This document shows positions 54,084 through 62,895 of a stretch of DNA of 64,000 nucleotides, in pieces. The translations under genes were made by a program, and so were the position numbers. The stretch spans positions 496,001-560,000 of the forward strand of contig NZ_MOBP01000006.1 of the NCBI RefSeq assembly GCF_003732665.1. Direction: 5' to 3'. Below the pieces are notes generated by a model that saw only the letters and a list, made by a program, of their open reading frames with translations, had not been told where the DNA came from and did not search any database. The DNA is from Pseudomonas frederiksbergensis. Lineage in GTDB: Bacteria; Pseudomonadota; Gammaproteobacteria; Pseudomonadales; Pseudomonadaceae. Each line of letters starts with the position of its first letter. Position 1 is the stretch's first letter.

Positions 54084-54292
54084 TTGTCGCCCATACTGCA
54101 AAGAACCGTCGCGGCCACGCACCTTGACCACCCCGGCTTCGCTGGGCATGCTTGGCGCCGATTAGGGCGCGGCCAAAGTTTGATACGCCGACTTCTTACG
54201 TGATTAGCCATGTAATTGGCGTTGAACGTGCCCTGTTGGTGCCGCTCCGTGGCGGCACCTTGAGTTGTTTGAAAAACAGGATCATTTGAAAA

Positions 54293-54943
54293 ATGGCCAC
54301 ATACGAAATCCTGATTGCCGATGACCACCCTCTTTTTCGTAGTGCACTGCATCAAGCGTTAACCCTGGGCCTGGGCCCGGATGTCCGTCTGGTGGAAGTG
54401 GCAAGCATTGCCGAGCTGGAAACCCGTCTGGACGAAAAGTCCGACTGGGACCTGGTGCTGCTGGACCTGAACATGCCGGGGGCCTACGGATTTTCCGGGT
54501 TGGTGTTGTTGCGCGGTCAGTATCCGCAGATTCCGGTGGTCATGGTCTCGGCTCAGGAAGAAGCGTCGATCATGGTCAAGTCCCGCGAATTCGGGGCCAG
54601 TGGCTTTATTCCCAAGTCGAGTGACCTGAGCGTGATTCAAAAAGCCGTGCGTGCGGTGCTCGATGGTGACGTATTCTGGCCACCCCAGGCGTTTGAAGCG
54701 GTCAGCGTTTCCGCCGAGGCCAAAGCCGCCAGCGAAGGCTTGGCCAGCCTGACGCCCCAGCAGTTCCGGGTGCTGACGATGGTCTGTGAGGGTTTGCTGA
54801 ACAAGCAGATTGCCTATGAGCTAAGCGTGTCCGAAGCAACGATCAAGGCCCATGTGACGGCGATCTTCCGCAAGCTGAATGTGCGAACCCGAACCCAGGC
54901 GGCGCTACTCTTGCAACAACTTGAGTCAATTTCGAGTCACTAA
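54293..54943 (+). CDS. erdR: LuxR-type response regulator ErdR
   Basis: A 216-residue two-component response regulator. The receiver domain (about 4-125) has the acidic pocket ADDHP, phosphoacceptor Asp in LLDLNMPG (about 59), and VSAQEE; a LuxR/FixJ HTH domain (about 150-212) has LTPQQFRVLTMVCEG and NKQIAYELSVSEATIKAHV (core). Position before dgkA corresponds to PA3604 (ErdR), a regulator of ethanol and acetate catabolism genes in P. aeruginosa. No kinase is adjacent. Confidence 0.85.
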   Translation: MATYEILIADDHPLFRSALHQALTLGLGPDVRLVEVASIAELETRLDEKSDWDLVLLDLNMPGAYGFSGLVLLRGQYPQIPVVMVSAQEEASIMVKSREFGASGFIPKSSDLSVIQKAVRAVLDGDVFWPPQAFEAVSVSAEAKAASEGLASLTPQQFRVLTMVCEGLLNKQIAYELSVSEATIKAHVTAIFRKLNVRTRTQAALLLQQLESISSH

Positions 54944-55018
54944 GTGCGGCCGATTCACGCTTTTTTGACTTTTATTACTCTAGCTTTCCCACTTCTTTTC
55001 GGTTCAGTTGCCTACCCT

Positions 55019-55381
55019 ATGTCACCTTTCAAAGGCCAGACCGGCCTAAAACGCATCCTCAACGCCTCCGGCTATTCACTGGACGGCCTGCGTGCAGCCT
55101 TTACCGGCGAAGCGGCTTTCCGGCAACTGGTGTTGCTTAACGTCATCCTGATTCCGATTTCGTTCTTCCTGAACGTCAGCCGGGTCGAGCAGGCGCTGTT
55201 GATCGCCGTATGCCTGCTGGCGCTGATCGTCGAGTTGCTCAATTCGGCGGTAGAAGCGGCCATCGACCGCATTTCCCTTGAATTGCACCCACTGTCCAAG
55301 AACGCCAAGGACATGGGCAGCGCCGCACAGTTCGTGGCGTTGACCATGATTGCCCTGGTGTGGGCGGTGATTCTGCTTTAA
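55019..55381 (+). CDS. dgkA: Diacylglycerol kinase
   Basis: A 120-residue integral membrane enzyme with three transmembrane helices that rephosphorylates diacylglycerol. EAAFRQL (about 38-44) and the signature ELLNSAVEAAIDRIS (about 73-87) are present. The ATG at 55019 gives the usual MSPFKGQTGLKRI start; the frame is open upstream to a GTG at 54944. It is convergent with finR and overlaps it by 4 bases. Confidence 0.93.
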   Translation: MSPFKGQTGLKRILNASGYSLDGLRAAFTGEAAFRQLVLLNVILIPISFFLNVSRVEQALLIAVCLLALIVELLNSAVEAAIDRISLELHPLSKNAKDMGSAAQFVALTMIALVWAVILL

Positions 55382-56304
55382 GCGATGGTAGGCAGCACGA
55401 TCTCGTCGCTGCGCTGAACCCCGGCGGTGAAAGCGCGGCACAGGTCGAGGAATTCGCGCATCGCCGGCGTCTGAAATTTCTGTTTGTGCCAGATGAAATA
55501 GAACTGCCGCGCCAGGTCCAGATCCGGCGTCTCCACTGCCACCAGGCTGCCGCGGCGGAACGCATCACGCAGCGCCAGCCGCGAAATACAGCCAATTCCC
55601 AAGCCTGACTCCACCGCGCGTTTGATCGCTTCGGTGTGCTCCAGCTCCAGGCGAATATTCAGCGCGCTGCGATGGTGACGCATGGCCTGGTCGAAGGTCA
55701 GGCGCGTGCCAGAGCCTTGCTCGCGCAGGATCCACGCCTCATGACTCAATTCTTCCATGGTCGCGATGCCACGTTTGGCCAGCGGATGCTGGGGCGCGCA
55801 GAACACCACCAGCTCATCCTCGACCCAGCTCTGCACTTCGATGTCCGGGTGGCTGCAGTCGCCTTCGATTAGACCCAGATCAATTTCATAGTGGGCGACT
55901 TGTTGCACGATGTTGGCGGTGTTCTGTACATGCAGCTTCACCTGGCTTTCGGGATGGCGCTGCATGAAGCTGCCGATCAGCAGCGTCGCCAGGTAATTGC
56001 CGATAGTCAGGGTCGCGCCGACCGCCAACGAGCCGAAACCGGACTTGCCGTTGAGCAGGTCTTCGATTTCCTTGGATTGGTCGAGCAGCGCTACCGCTTG
56101 GGGCAATAGCTGTTTGCCGAGGGCGTTGAGGCTCAGTCGTTTGCCGGCGCGGTCGAACAACTGGCAGCTGGACTGGCGCTCTAGCTCGGTAATCGAGGTG
56201 CTGGCCGCCGATTGCGAGAGGTTGAGCAGACCCGCAGCACGGGATACGCTTTCCTGCTGAGCGACGGCGACGAAGACTTGAAGTTGACGTAGAGTAAATC
56301 GCAT
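55378..56304 (-). CDS. finR: LysR-family regulator FinR
   Basis: A 308-residue LysR regulator with HTH MRFTLRQLQVFVAVAQQESV..LSQSAASTSITELE and an effector domain. It is divergent from fpr, with a 142-base shared control region. That arrangement is the finR-fpr pair of P. putida and P. aeruginosa, where FinR activates fpr under superoxide and osmotic stress. ATG 56304 is the family start; upstream in-frame ATGs are less likely. Confidence 0.85.
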   Translation of the reverse strand: MRFTLRQLQVFVAVAQQESVSRAAGLLNLSQSAASTSITELERQSSCQLFDRAGKRLSLNALGKQLLPQAVALLDQSKEIEDLLNGKSGFGSLAVGATLTIGNYLATLLIGSFMQRHPESQVKLHVQNTANIVQQVAHYEIDLGLIEGDCSHPDIEVQSWVEDELVVFCAPQHPLAKRGIATMEELSHEAWILREQGSGTRLTFDQAMRHHRSALNIRLELEHTEAIKRAVESGLGIGCISRLALRDAFRRGSLVAVETPDLDLARQFYFIWHKQKFQTPAMREFLDLCRAFTAGVQRSDEIVLPTIA

Positions 56305-56446
56305 ATCTATATAACCGATAACCCTTATCTTAATAATCCAGTTAACAGATATTGTGGCTGCCATTAGAATGCGATGCAATTGCGCACGGCTGGTTCTCTT
56401 TCTTTAGTAGAGCAGCGCAGACCCAATCTCCAGGAGTCCCACGTAC

Positions 56447-57226
56447 ATGAGCAACATGAACCACGAGCGTGTCCTCAGTGTTCACCACTGGAACGACACT
56501 CTGTTCAGCTTCAAGTGCACCCGCGATCCGGGCCTGCGCTTCGAGAACGGTCAGTTCGTGATGATCGGCCTGCAACAGCCCAACGGCCGCCCGCTTATGC
56601 GCGCTTACTCGATTGCCAGCCCGAACTGGGAAGAGCATCTCGAGTTCTTCAGCATCAAAGTGCCTGATGGTCCGCTGACTTCCCAGTTGCAGCATCTGAA
56701 GGAAGGCGACGAGATCATCATCAGCAAAAAGCCTACTGGCACTCTGGTGCTGGACGACTTGAAGCCTGGCAAACACTTGTACCTGCTCAGCACCGGCACC
56801 GGTCTGGCGCCGTTCATGAGCGTCATCCAGGACCCGGAAACCTACGAGCGTTTCGAAAAAGTGATCCTGTGCCACGGCGTGCGTTACGTCAACGAAGTCG
56901 CCTACCGCGAATTCATCACCGAGCACTTGCCGCAGAACGAGTTCTTCGGCGAGGCCCTGCGTGACAAGTTGATCTACTACCCGACCGTGACCCGCGAGCC
57001 GTTCGAGAACGAAGGCCGCCTGACCGACCTGATGCGCAGCGGCAAGCTGTTCAGCGACATCGGTCTGCCACCGATCAACCCGCAGGACGACCGCGCCATG
57101 CTGTGCGGCAGCCCGAGCATGCTCGACGAGACCAGCGAAGTGCTGAACAGCTTCGGCCTGAAAGTCTCGCCGCGGATGCGCGAGCCGGGTGATTACCTGA
57201 TCGAGCGAGCGTTCGTCGAGAAGTAG
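56447..57226 (+). CDS. fpr: Ferredoxin-NADP reductase
   Basis: A 259-residue FAD enzyme that passes electrons between NADPH and ferredoxin or flavodoxin. FAD motif RAYSIASP (about 51-58), NADP-binding STGTGLAPFMSV (about 112-123), and the C-terminal REPGDYLIERAFVEK of the bacterial FNR subclass are visible. AGGAG precedes the ATG. It is a plausible partner of ferredoxin FdxA encoded at 10073-10411. Confidence 0.94.
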   Translation: MSNMNHERVLSVHHWNDTLFSFKCTRDPGLRFENGQFVMIGLQQPNGRPLMRAYSIASPNWEEHLEFFSIKVPDGPLTSQLQHLKEGDEIIISKKPTGTLVLDDLKPGKHLYLLSTGTGLAPFMSVIQDPETYERFEKVILCHGVRYVNEVAYREFITEHLPQNEFFGEALRDKLIYYPTVTREPFENEGRLTDLMRSGKLFSDIGLPPINPQDDRAMLCGSPSMLDETSEVLNSFGLKVSPRMREPGDYLIERAFVEK

Positions 57227-57242
57227 GAACACCGCCTCACTG

Positions 57243-57282
57243 AAAAGCCCCCATTGCCTGTGCAGGCAATGGGGGCTTTTTT
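57243..57282 (+). terminator. fpr terminator
   Basis: AAAAGCCCCCATTGCCTG-TG-CAGGCAATGGGGGCTTTT, a 16-bp perfect stem with a T-run, 16 bases after the fpr stop. Confidence 0.95.
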
Positions 57283-57299
57283 ATGCCTGGCACAATCCC

Positions 57300-57410
57300 T
57301 GTAGGAGCTGTGTAGGAGCTGTCGAGTGAAACGAGGCTGCGATCCTTTGATCTTGTTTTTAAAAGCAACATCAAAAGATCGCAGCCTCGTTTCACTCGAC
57401 AGCTCCTACA
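57300..57410. repeat. Inverted repeat, same family as 1281-1380
   Basis: A 34-base arm TGTAGGAGCTGTCGAGTGAA..GATC (57311-57344) is matched by its reverse complement at 57377-57410, with a partial extra copy TGTAGGAGCTG at 57300. It ends at the stop codon of trmO. Confidence 0.88.
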
Positions 57411-58109
57411 TTAGTTGGAGACGGGGATGACTTCGAGGACGCGAATCACCCCGGCTTCCGGGTAGTGCCAGCGCACATCCAGATCCCAGAACTGCGCGCC
57501 GTATTCCCGTTCAGGTGTAGGAATCTGGTACGCCGGACGTGGGTCTTGTGCCAGGCATTGATCAATCAGCGCAACCAACGGCTCACCAAGGCGCTTGGCG
57601 TGCTCGTGAGCTTGTTGCAGCGCTGCCTCTGCCCACCGCACGGGAATCAACTGCGGCGAGGCGCTGGCGATGCTGTTGGAGGCGCTGTCGATGATGTCGG
57701 CGTAAGGCACGTAGGGTTTGATGTCGAGAACCGGCGTGCCGTCCAGCAGGTCGATACCGGAGATAAACAACCGATTGGCTTCGACCCTGTCCAGCTTCAC
57801 CACGGATTGGCCGATGCCATTGGGCCGATGGGTCGCACGGGTGGCGAACACGCCCATGGACTTGTTACCGCCCAGGCGAGGAGGGCGGACCTTCAGTCGT
57901 GGCTTTTCTTCCAGGGCCTGATGGAACAGGAACAGTAACCAGACGTGACTGACCTGCTCCAGTCCCTGCACCGCGTCACCCTGATCGAACGGCGCCACCA
58001 GTTCCAGCACACCGCGAGCGGCCGGGGCCAGCTGCGGTTGGCGCGGGATGGCGAATTTCTCCTTGAAGCAGGAGCGCACGAAGCCGATGGGGGAAACGCT
58101 GTAGGTCAT
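57411..58109 (-). CDS. trmO: tRNA (N6-threonylcarbamoyladenosine(37)-N6)-methyltransferase TrmO
   Basis: A 232-residue TsaA/TrmO-family enzyme that methylates t6A37 in tRNA-Thr. SPIGFVRSCFKEKFAIPRQP (core GFVRSCFKEKFAIPRQ), LEQVSHVWLLFLFH, and GVFATRATHRPNGIGQS are diagnostic, with a C-terminal domain starting about residue 165. The ATG at 58109 is chosen; the frame stays open upstream only because it runs into a REP element. Confidence 0.9.
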   Translation of the reverse strand: MTYSVSPIGFVRSCFKEKFAIPRQPQLAPAARGVLELVAPFDQGDAVQGLEQVSHVWLLFLFHQALEEKPRLKVRPPRLGGNKSMGVFATRATHRPNGIGQSVVKLDRVEANRLFISGIDLLDGTPVLDIKPYVPYADIIDSASNSIASASPQLIPVRWAEAALQQAHEHAKRLGEPLVALIDQCLAQDPRPAYQIPTPEREYGAQFWDLDVRWHYPEAGVIRVLEVIPVSN

Positions 58110-58188
58110 GGTTTGGGGATCGAAGCGGGGAAGAGGCGGGCATGATAACCCGATCAACCCTGGAATCGGCGGTGACAGGTAGGGCCTC

Positions 58189-58282
58189 TTCGCGAGCAAG
58201 CCCGCTCCCACAGGGGATCTGCGGTGTGAACTAATCTTCTGACCACCATAGATCCAATGTGGGAGCGGGCTTGCTCGCGAAG
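58189..58282. repeat. Outward-facing pair of REP sequences
   Basis: TTCGCGAGCAAGCCCGCTCC at 58189 and its inverse at 58258-58282, with a 45-base middle. Orientation is the opposite of a standard REPIN, which is what remains when the spacer of a 135-bp tandem unit is flanked by two half elements. Confidence 0.85.
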
Positions 58283-58297
58283 GCCGCGCCACCGATC

Positions 58298-59068
58298 TCA
58301 GAGACTAAACCCACCATCCAACGGAATGATATTCCCGGTCATATACGCCCCCGCCGTACTCGCCAGGCTGATCGCCAGCGCCGCCATTTCTTCCTCCCGA
58401 CCCCAGCGCTTCATCGGAATCAACGCCGTATCTTCCGCCAGCGCCTGCTCATCATTGCCGATGTGCGCCGTCATCTTGCTCGGAAACCGCCCCGGCGCAA
58501 TCACGTTGACGTTGATGTGCTGACTCACCAGTTCCCGCGCCAGAATTCGCGACAGTTGATGCAGGGCAGCCTTGCTCGGCCCATAGGCATATGCCTGTTC
58601 ACCGAAGGAAGAAATCCCGGCCACCGAGCCGATATTGATGATCCGCGCCGGGTTGGCGGCGGAACCGGCCTTGCGCAGCAACGGCAAAAACTGCTGGATG
58701 CAATTGAACACCGAGGTCACGTTGAGCTGCATGACCTTTTCCCAGCCCTTGATCGGGTAGCTTTCCAGTGGCGCGCCCCAGGTGGTGCCGGCGTTGTTGA
58801 CCAGAATATCCAGGTGATCGATCTGCTCGCCCAGGCGCGTCGCCAGTTGCAGCACGCCTTCTTCGTTAGCGAGATTGGCCGCCATGCCGTGGCAGGCGCC
58901 GAACGCACTCAACTCTTCAGCGGTTTGCAGGCAAGCCTCGGCATCCCGGGCGCAGACGAACACGGTCGCGCCGGCCTCGACGTAAGCCTTGGCGATCATT
59001 TTGCCGATACCACGAGTGCCGCCGGTCACCAGAGCGGTGCGGTCTTGCAGGGAAAAGTACGGGTGCAT
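58298..59068 (-). CDS. rhlG: Short-chain dehydrogenase RhlG-like
   Basis: A 256-residue SDR enzyme: NADP loop TGGTRGIGKM (about 17-26), NNAGTTWGAPLE, catalytic Ser in NIGSVAGIS and YAYGPSKAALHQ (Tyr-x3-Lys). It is very similar to P. aeruginosa RhlG, a beta-ketoacyl reductase first linked to rhamnolipid precursor supply, including MHPYFSLQDRTALVTGG. The link to rhamnolipid is not proven here since no rhlAB is in the window. Confidence 0.85.
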   Translation of the reverse strand: MHPYFSLQDRTALVTGGTRGIGKMIAKAYVEAGATVFVCARDAEACLQTAEELSAFGACHGMAANLANEEGVLQLATRLGEQIDHLDILVNNAGTTWGAPLESYPIKGWEKVMQLNVTSVFNCIQQFLPLLRKAGSAANPARIINIGSVAGISSFGEQAYAYGPSKAALHQLSRILARELVSQHINVNVIAPGRFPSKMTAHIGNDEQALAEDTALIPMKRWGREEEMAALAISLASTAGAYMTGNIIPLDGGFSL

Positions 59069-59158
59069 GGCGAATCCTGAGAACTGAAGGGTCAATACAC
59101 CCTAGTCGTCAGCCGCCGGAAGCGGAGCCACTATTTTTGCGAGGAATGGAGATCTATT

Positions 59159-59226
59159 TGTAGGAGCAAAGCTTGCTCGCGATGGCGATCTCGAAAACGC
59201 CATCGCGAGCAAGCTTTGCTCCTACA
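59159..59226. repeat. Palindromic repeat, TGTAGGAGCAAAGCTTGCTC type
   Basis: A 68-base nearly perfect palindrome (arms of about 30 bases, TGTAGGAGCAAAGCTTGCTC..GAGCAAGCTTTGCTCCTACA). It is a third REP variant, located just after the stop of the DUF1456 gene. Confidence 0.9.
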
Positions 59227-59239
59227 GGGTTGGCCGCCG

Positions 59240-59710
59240 TTACTGCGGACGAACGCGCAGGGTCAGGCCCTTGAGGAAGTTGCGCAGCAACTGGTCACCA
59301 CAGGTGCGGTAGTTGGTGTGGCCGAATTTGCGGAACAGCGCGCTCAGCTCAGGCTTGGACACCGGGAACTCGGAAGCCTTGAGGATCGCGTGCATGTCGT
59401 CTTCCTTCAGTTCGAAGGCCACGCGCAGTTTCTTCAGGATGATGTTGTTGGTCACCGGGGTTTCAATCGGCTGCGGCGGACGGCTTTCGTCCTTGCCGCG
59501 CTTGAAGATCACCAGGCCATCGAGGAAATGCGCCATGACTTCGTCCGGGCAGCGCACGAAGCCTTCCTCGTCTTCCTCTTTCTTGTCGAGGTAGGTCAGC
59601 AGGTCTTCCATGGACACGTCCATGCCGCCGATCTTGATGATCTCGATGACTTTCTTGTCGCTGATGTCGAGCATGTAGCGCACGCTGCGCAGTACGTCGT
59701 TATGAATCAT
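59240..59710 (-). CDS. DUF1456 protein, YehS-like
   Basis: A 156-residue protein of two repeated DUF1456 units: NDVLRSVRYMLDISDKKVIEI (about 3-23) and NNIILKKLRVAFELKEDDMHAI (about 88-109, cores VLRSVRYMLDIS and ILKKLRVAFELK). It is conserved in gammaproteobacteria; the function is not established. ATG 59710 starts MIHNDVLRSV. Confidence 0.85.
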   Translation of the reverse strand: MIHNDVLRSVRYMLDISDKKVIEIIKIGGMDVSMEDLLTYLDKKEEDEEGFVRCPDEVMAHFLDGLVIFKRGKDESRPPQPIETPVTNNIILKKLRVAFELKEDDMHAILKASEFPVSKPELSALFRKFGHTNYRTCGDQLLRNFLKGLTLRVRPQ

Positions 59711-59785
59711 GGTGTGCAATCCTGATATTCAGCAGTGGGCGCCGCATAAGCAGCGGCGCCGAAATGTAGGGCGGTGTGAAAAGTC

Positions 59786-60496
59786 TTAGAACTTCTCTTT
59801 GCCGGACAGGTAGCGCCATTGCCCCAGCGGCACTTTGCCGATGGACACGCCGCCGATGCGGATGCGACGGATGGCGACGACCTTCAGGCCCACGGCCTGG
59901 CAGAACAGGGCGATCACGCCCGGTTGTGGGTTCTTCATCGCAAAGCGCAGACGGTTTTCGTTCTGCCAACTGGCCTTGACCGCCGGCAGTTCCTTACCCT
60001 TGTAAGTCAGGCCATGGTTCAGGCGATTGAGGCCGTGAGCCACCATGTCGCCTTCAACCTCGACCACATATTCCTGCTCGATTTTCGCCGAATCGGCGGT
60101 GAGCTTGCGCAGGATCTTCCAGTCCTGGGTGAACACCAGCAGACCGCTGGCGTTGGCCTGCAGGTCGGTGCTGGCGGTCAGGCGCAGGAAGTGACCCTTG
60201 AGCGGACGTTTGCTGAAGCGGTGTTCTTCGCTCAGGGTCTCGGCGCTGATGGTCGCCATCGCGGTGTCCGCGTCCATGCCCACGGGCACGTTGAACAGAA
60301 TGGTCACCGGCTCCGGCGCGGTGGCCTTGGCCTCCGGGTCGAGCTCGACTTTCTGGTTCTCGACCTTGAACTGCGGCTCGTCGATGACTTCGCCGTCCAC
60401 GGTGACCCAGCCGCCCTCAATGAACAGCTCAGCCTCCCGACGGGAACAGCCGACGAGTTCGATGAGGCGTTTGGAGAGACGAATCGGGTCAGTCAT
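59786..60496 (-). CDS. RsuA/RluF-family rRNA pseudouridine synthase
   Basis: A 236-residue enzyme with an N-terminal S4 RNA-binding domain (about 3-55, RLSKRLIELVGCSRREAELFI) and a pseudouridine synthase domain. The catalytic Asp is in STDLQANASGLLVF, a divergent form of the usual GRLDxxTxGL motif. The C-terminal VGLKVVAIRRIRIGGV is typical. Which rRNA position it modifies is not clear; RluF-like or RluB-like are both possible. Confidence 0.8.
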   Translation of the reverse strand: MTDPIRLSKRLIELVGCSRREAELFIEGGWVTVDGEVIDEPQFKVENQKVELDPEAKATAPEPVTILFNVPVGMDADTAMATISAETLSEEHRFSKRPLKGHFLRLTASTDLQANASGLLVFTQDWKILRKLTADSAKIEQEYVVEVEGDMVAHGLNRLNHGLTYKGKELPAVKASWQNENRLRFAMKNPQPGVIALFCQAVGLKVVAIRRIRIGGVSIGKVPLGQWRYLSGKEKF

Positions 60497-60581
60497 GACA
60501 GGGCCGTAACAAAAAAGGGGTGGGCATTGTACCTGCTGGGCGCGGGTTAATCGCGGGTCCATTTGCCTCATGTGCTTTTAA

Positions 60582-60670
60582 TGTGGGAGCGGGCTTGCTC
60601 GCGAAAGCGGTGGATCAGTCAAAACATCGGTTGAATGACAGACCGCTTTCGCGAGCAAGCCGCTCCCACA
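60582..60670. repeat. REPIN
   Basis: An 89-base element TGTGGGAGCGGGCTTGCTCG..GCGAGCAAGCCGCTCCCACA, with one base missing in the right arm. It lies between a pseudouridine synthase gene and a GNAT gene. Confidence 0.92.
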
Positions 60671-60681
60671 CTGTTCTTGTG

Positions 60682-61155
60682 TTAACCGTTGCGGGCCAGT
60701 TGTTGCCCTTGGCGTAGACGCATATGCAACAGCGGATACGGCTGACCCATGCCATCAACCTCCGAGCGGCCGATCACCTCAAACCCTTGCTTGAAGTAAA
60801 ACCCCAGCGCCTGCGGGTTCTGTTCGTTGACGTCCAGCTCATCGGCGTTCAGGCGTTCCAGGGCATAGCGCAGCAGTTGCTTGCCCAGGCCCTGGCCGCG
60901 ATGGGCCGGGTCGATAAAGAGCATTTCGATCTTGCCCGCCGCGACGCCGGCGAACCCGGTGATGCGCTGGCGCGAGTCCTTGGTGCAGATCAGCATCACC
61001 GCGTCGAGGTATCGGGTCAGCACCAGGTTCTTCAACAGTTCGATGTAGCTGTCTGGCAGAAAATCATGGGTGGCGCGCACCGAGGCCTCCCAGACCCGGG
61101 TGAGTTCTTCGTAATCACTCTGTTTCGGTGTGTGGATGACCGAATGGTGGCGCAT
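60682..61155 (-). CDS. GNAT-family N-acetyltransferase
   Basis: A 157-residue acetyltransferase with the acetyl-CoA loop HRGQGLGKQLL (about 92-102) after the strand KIEMLFIDPA, and NEQNPQALGFYFKQGFEVIGR (core NPQALGFYFKQGFE) near the C-terminus. It resembles E. coli YjaB. ATG 61155 has a purine-rich AGGCGGG upstream. Substrate unknown. Confidence 0.8.
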   Translation of the reverse strand: MRHHSVIHTPKQSDYEELTRVWEASVRATHDFLPDSYIELLKNLVLTRYLDAVMLICTKDSRQRITGFAGVAAGKIEMLFIDPAHRGQGLGKQLLRYALERLNADELDVNEQNPQALGFYFKQGFEVIGRSEVDGMGQPYPLLHMRLRQGQQLARNG

Positions 61156-61216
61156 GCCCGCCTGCCTCTCATGGGGTGAATGATGCGAATCCTTTCTCCA
61201 CAAAACGATAGACGTA

Positions 61217-61256
61217 AAAAAGCCCCGCATCTCGTCAAGAGAGCAGGGCTTTTCGT
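61217..61256 (-). terminator. rimO terminator
   Basis: AGCCC-c-GC..GC-a-GGGCT hairpin with one internal mismatch, flanked by A- and T-runs, 12 bases after the rimO stop on the minus strand. Confidence 0.75.
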
Positions 61257-61267
61257 ATTTTTTGCGT

Positions 61268-62605
61268 TTAGATCTGTTCAGCCCACAGGTCGTACTCGTC
61301 GGCGTCGGTCACTTTGCACCAGACTTTGTCGCCTGGCTTCAGGTTGCTGCCGTTGTCGATAAACACGTTGCCGTCGATTTCCGGGGCATCGAAGAAGCAG
61401 CGGCCAACGGCGCCTTGCTCGTCGACTTCGTCCACCAGCACTTCGATTTCACGGCCGACACGCAGTTGCAGGCGTGCCGAGCTGATGGCCTGTTGGTGCG
61501 CCATGAAGCGGTCCCAACGGTCTTGCTTGACGTCGTCCGGCACGATGGCCGCGTCCAGCAGGTTGGCCGGTGCGCCCTCGACCGGCGAGTACTGGAAGCA
61601 GCCGACGCGATCGAGCTGCGCTTCGGTCAACCAGTCCAGCAGGTACTGGAAGTCTTCTTCGGTTTCGCCAGGGAAGCCGACGATGAAGGTCGAACGGATG
61701 ATCAGGTCCGGGCAGATCACGCGCCAGTTCTTGATCCGCGCCAGGGTCTTGTCTTCGAAGGCCGGGCGTTTCATGGCTTTCAGGACTTTCGGGCTGGCGT
61801 GCTGGAACGGGATGTCCAGGTACGGCAGGATCTTGCCGGCGGCCATCAGCGGGATCAGCTCGTCGACGTGCGGGTACGGGTAAACGTAGTGCAAGCGAAC
61901 CCAGACGCCGAGGCTGCTCAAGGCTTCGCAGAGTTCGGTCATGCGGGTTTTCACCGGCGCGCCGTTCCAGAAACCGGTGCGGTATTTCACATCAACGCCG
62001 TAGGCGCTGGTGTCCTGGGAGATCACCAACAGCTCTTTGACGCCGGCCTTGACCAGGCGCTGGGCCTCGTCGAGCACGTCACCGACCGGACGGCTGACCA
62101 GTTTGCCGCGCATCGACGGGATGATGCAGAAGCTGCAGCTGTGGTTGCAGCCTTCGGAAATCTTCAGGTACGCGTAGTGACGCGGGGTCAGCTTGATGCC
62201 TTGCGGCGGCACCAGGTCGATCAGCGGGTTGTGATCCTGGCGCGGCGGCACGGCGTCGTGCACGGCGTTGACCACTTGCTCGTACTGCTGCGGACCGGTC
62301 ACGGCCAACACGCTCGGGTGCACCTTGCGGATGTTGCCTTCTTCGACGCCCATGCAGCCGGTCACGATGACCTTGCCGTTTTCCTTGATGGCTTCGCCGA
62401 TCACTTCCAGCGACTCAGCCTTGGCCGAATCGATGAAACCGCAGGTGTTGACCACCACGACATCGGCGTCCTCGTAAGTGGACACGACGTCATAGCCTTC
62501 CATGCGCAGCTGGGTAAGGATGCGCTCAGAGTCGACCAGGGCTTTGGGGCAGCCCAGGGATACGAAGCCAACCTTTGGATTGGCCGTGGCGGGAGTGGTG
62601 GACAT
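61268..62605 (-). CDS. rimO: Ribosomal protein S12 methylthiotransferase RimO
   Basis: A 445-residue radical-SAM enzyme that methylthiolates Asp88 (E. coli numbering) of ribosomal protein S12. N-terminal MTTase domain ([29 protein letters not shown]), radical-SAM cluster CNHSCSFC (about 152-159), and a C-terminal TRAM domain ([10 protein letters not shown]) are present. Length is typical. The 290 bases to the divergent kup gene contain both promoters. Confidence 0.95.
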   Translation of the reverse strand: MSTTPATANPKVGFVSLGCPKALVDSERILTQLRMEGYDVVSTYEDADVVVVNTCGFIDSAKAESLEVIGEAIKENGKVIVTGCMGVEEGNIRKVHPSVLAVTGPQQYEQVVNAVHDAVPPRQDHNPLIDLVPPQGIKLTPRHYAYLKISEGCNHSCSFCIIPSMRGKLVSRPVGDVLDEAQRLVKAGVKELLVISQDTSAYGVDVKYRTGFWNGAPVKTRMTELCEALSSLGVWVRLHYVYPYPHVDELIPLMAAGKILPYLDIPFQHASPKVLKAMKRPAFEDKTLARIKNWRVICPDLIIRSTFIVGFPGETEEDFQYLLDWLTEAQLDRVGCFQYSPVEGAPANLLDAAIVPDDVKQDRWDRFMAHQQAISSARLQLRVGREIEVLVDEVDEQGAVGRCFFDAPEIDGNVFIDNGSNLKPGDKVWCKVTDADEYDLWAEQI

Positions 62606-62895
62606 GTCTAACCTCGGTATTTGTTGACGCCTCCAGCCGAAGTGGGCAAGGCGACAGACGGGCACTTGGTGTGCCTCTGATCAAAAAGTGCGCAATTCTA
62701 GCGATGAGAGGCGCACTTGACCAGCTTTATGCAGGGAAATACGACGAGTGCTGCGCTATGCTTCGCGCCGGTACGCTTTACCGAATTTTTACAGTCAACA
62801 AATCGTCTGTAACCTGAAGTAAAACAGCGCATGCTGCACGGCAAAGCATAGTGCTTCTTATAAGAAGTCCGGGTCTGAGTAGTAGGAGTTTTTGG

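Noticed and set aside
61262..62611. 449-codon open frame antisense to rimO
   Set aside because: It is a shadow frame of a clearly recognised radical-SAM gene.
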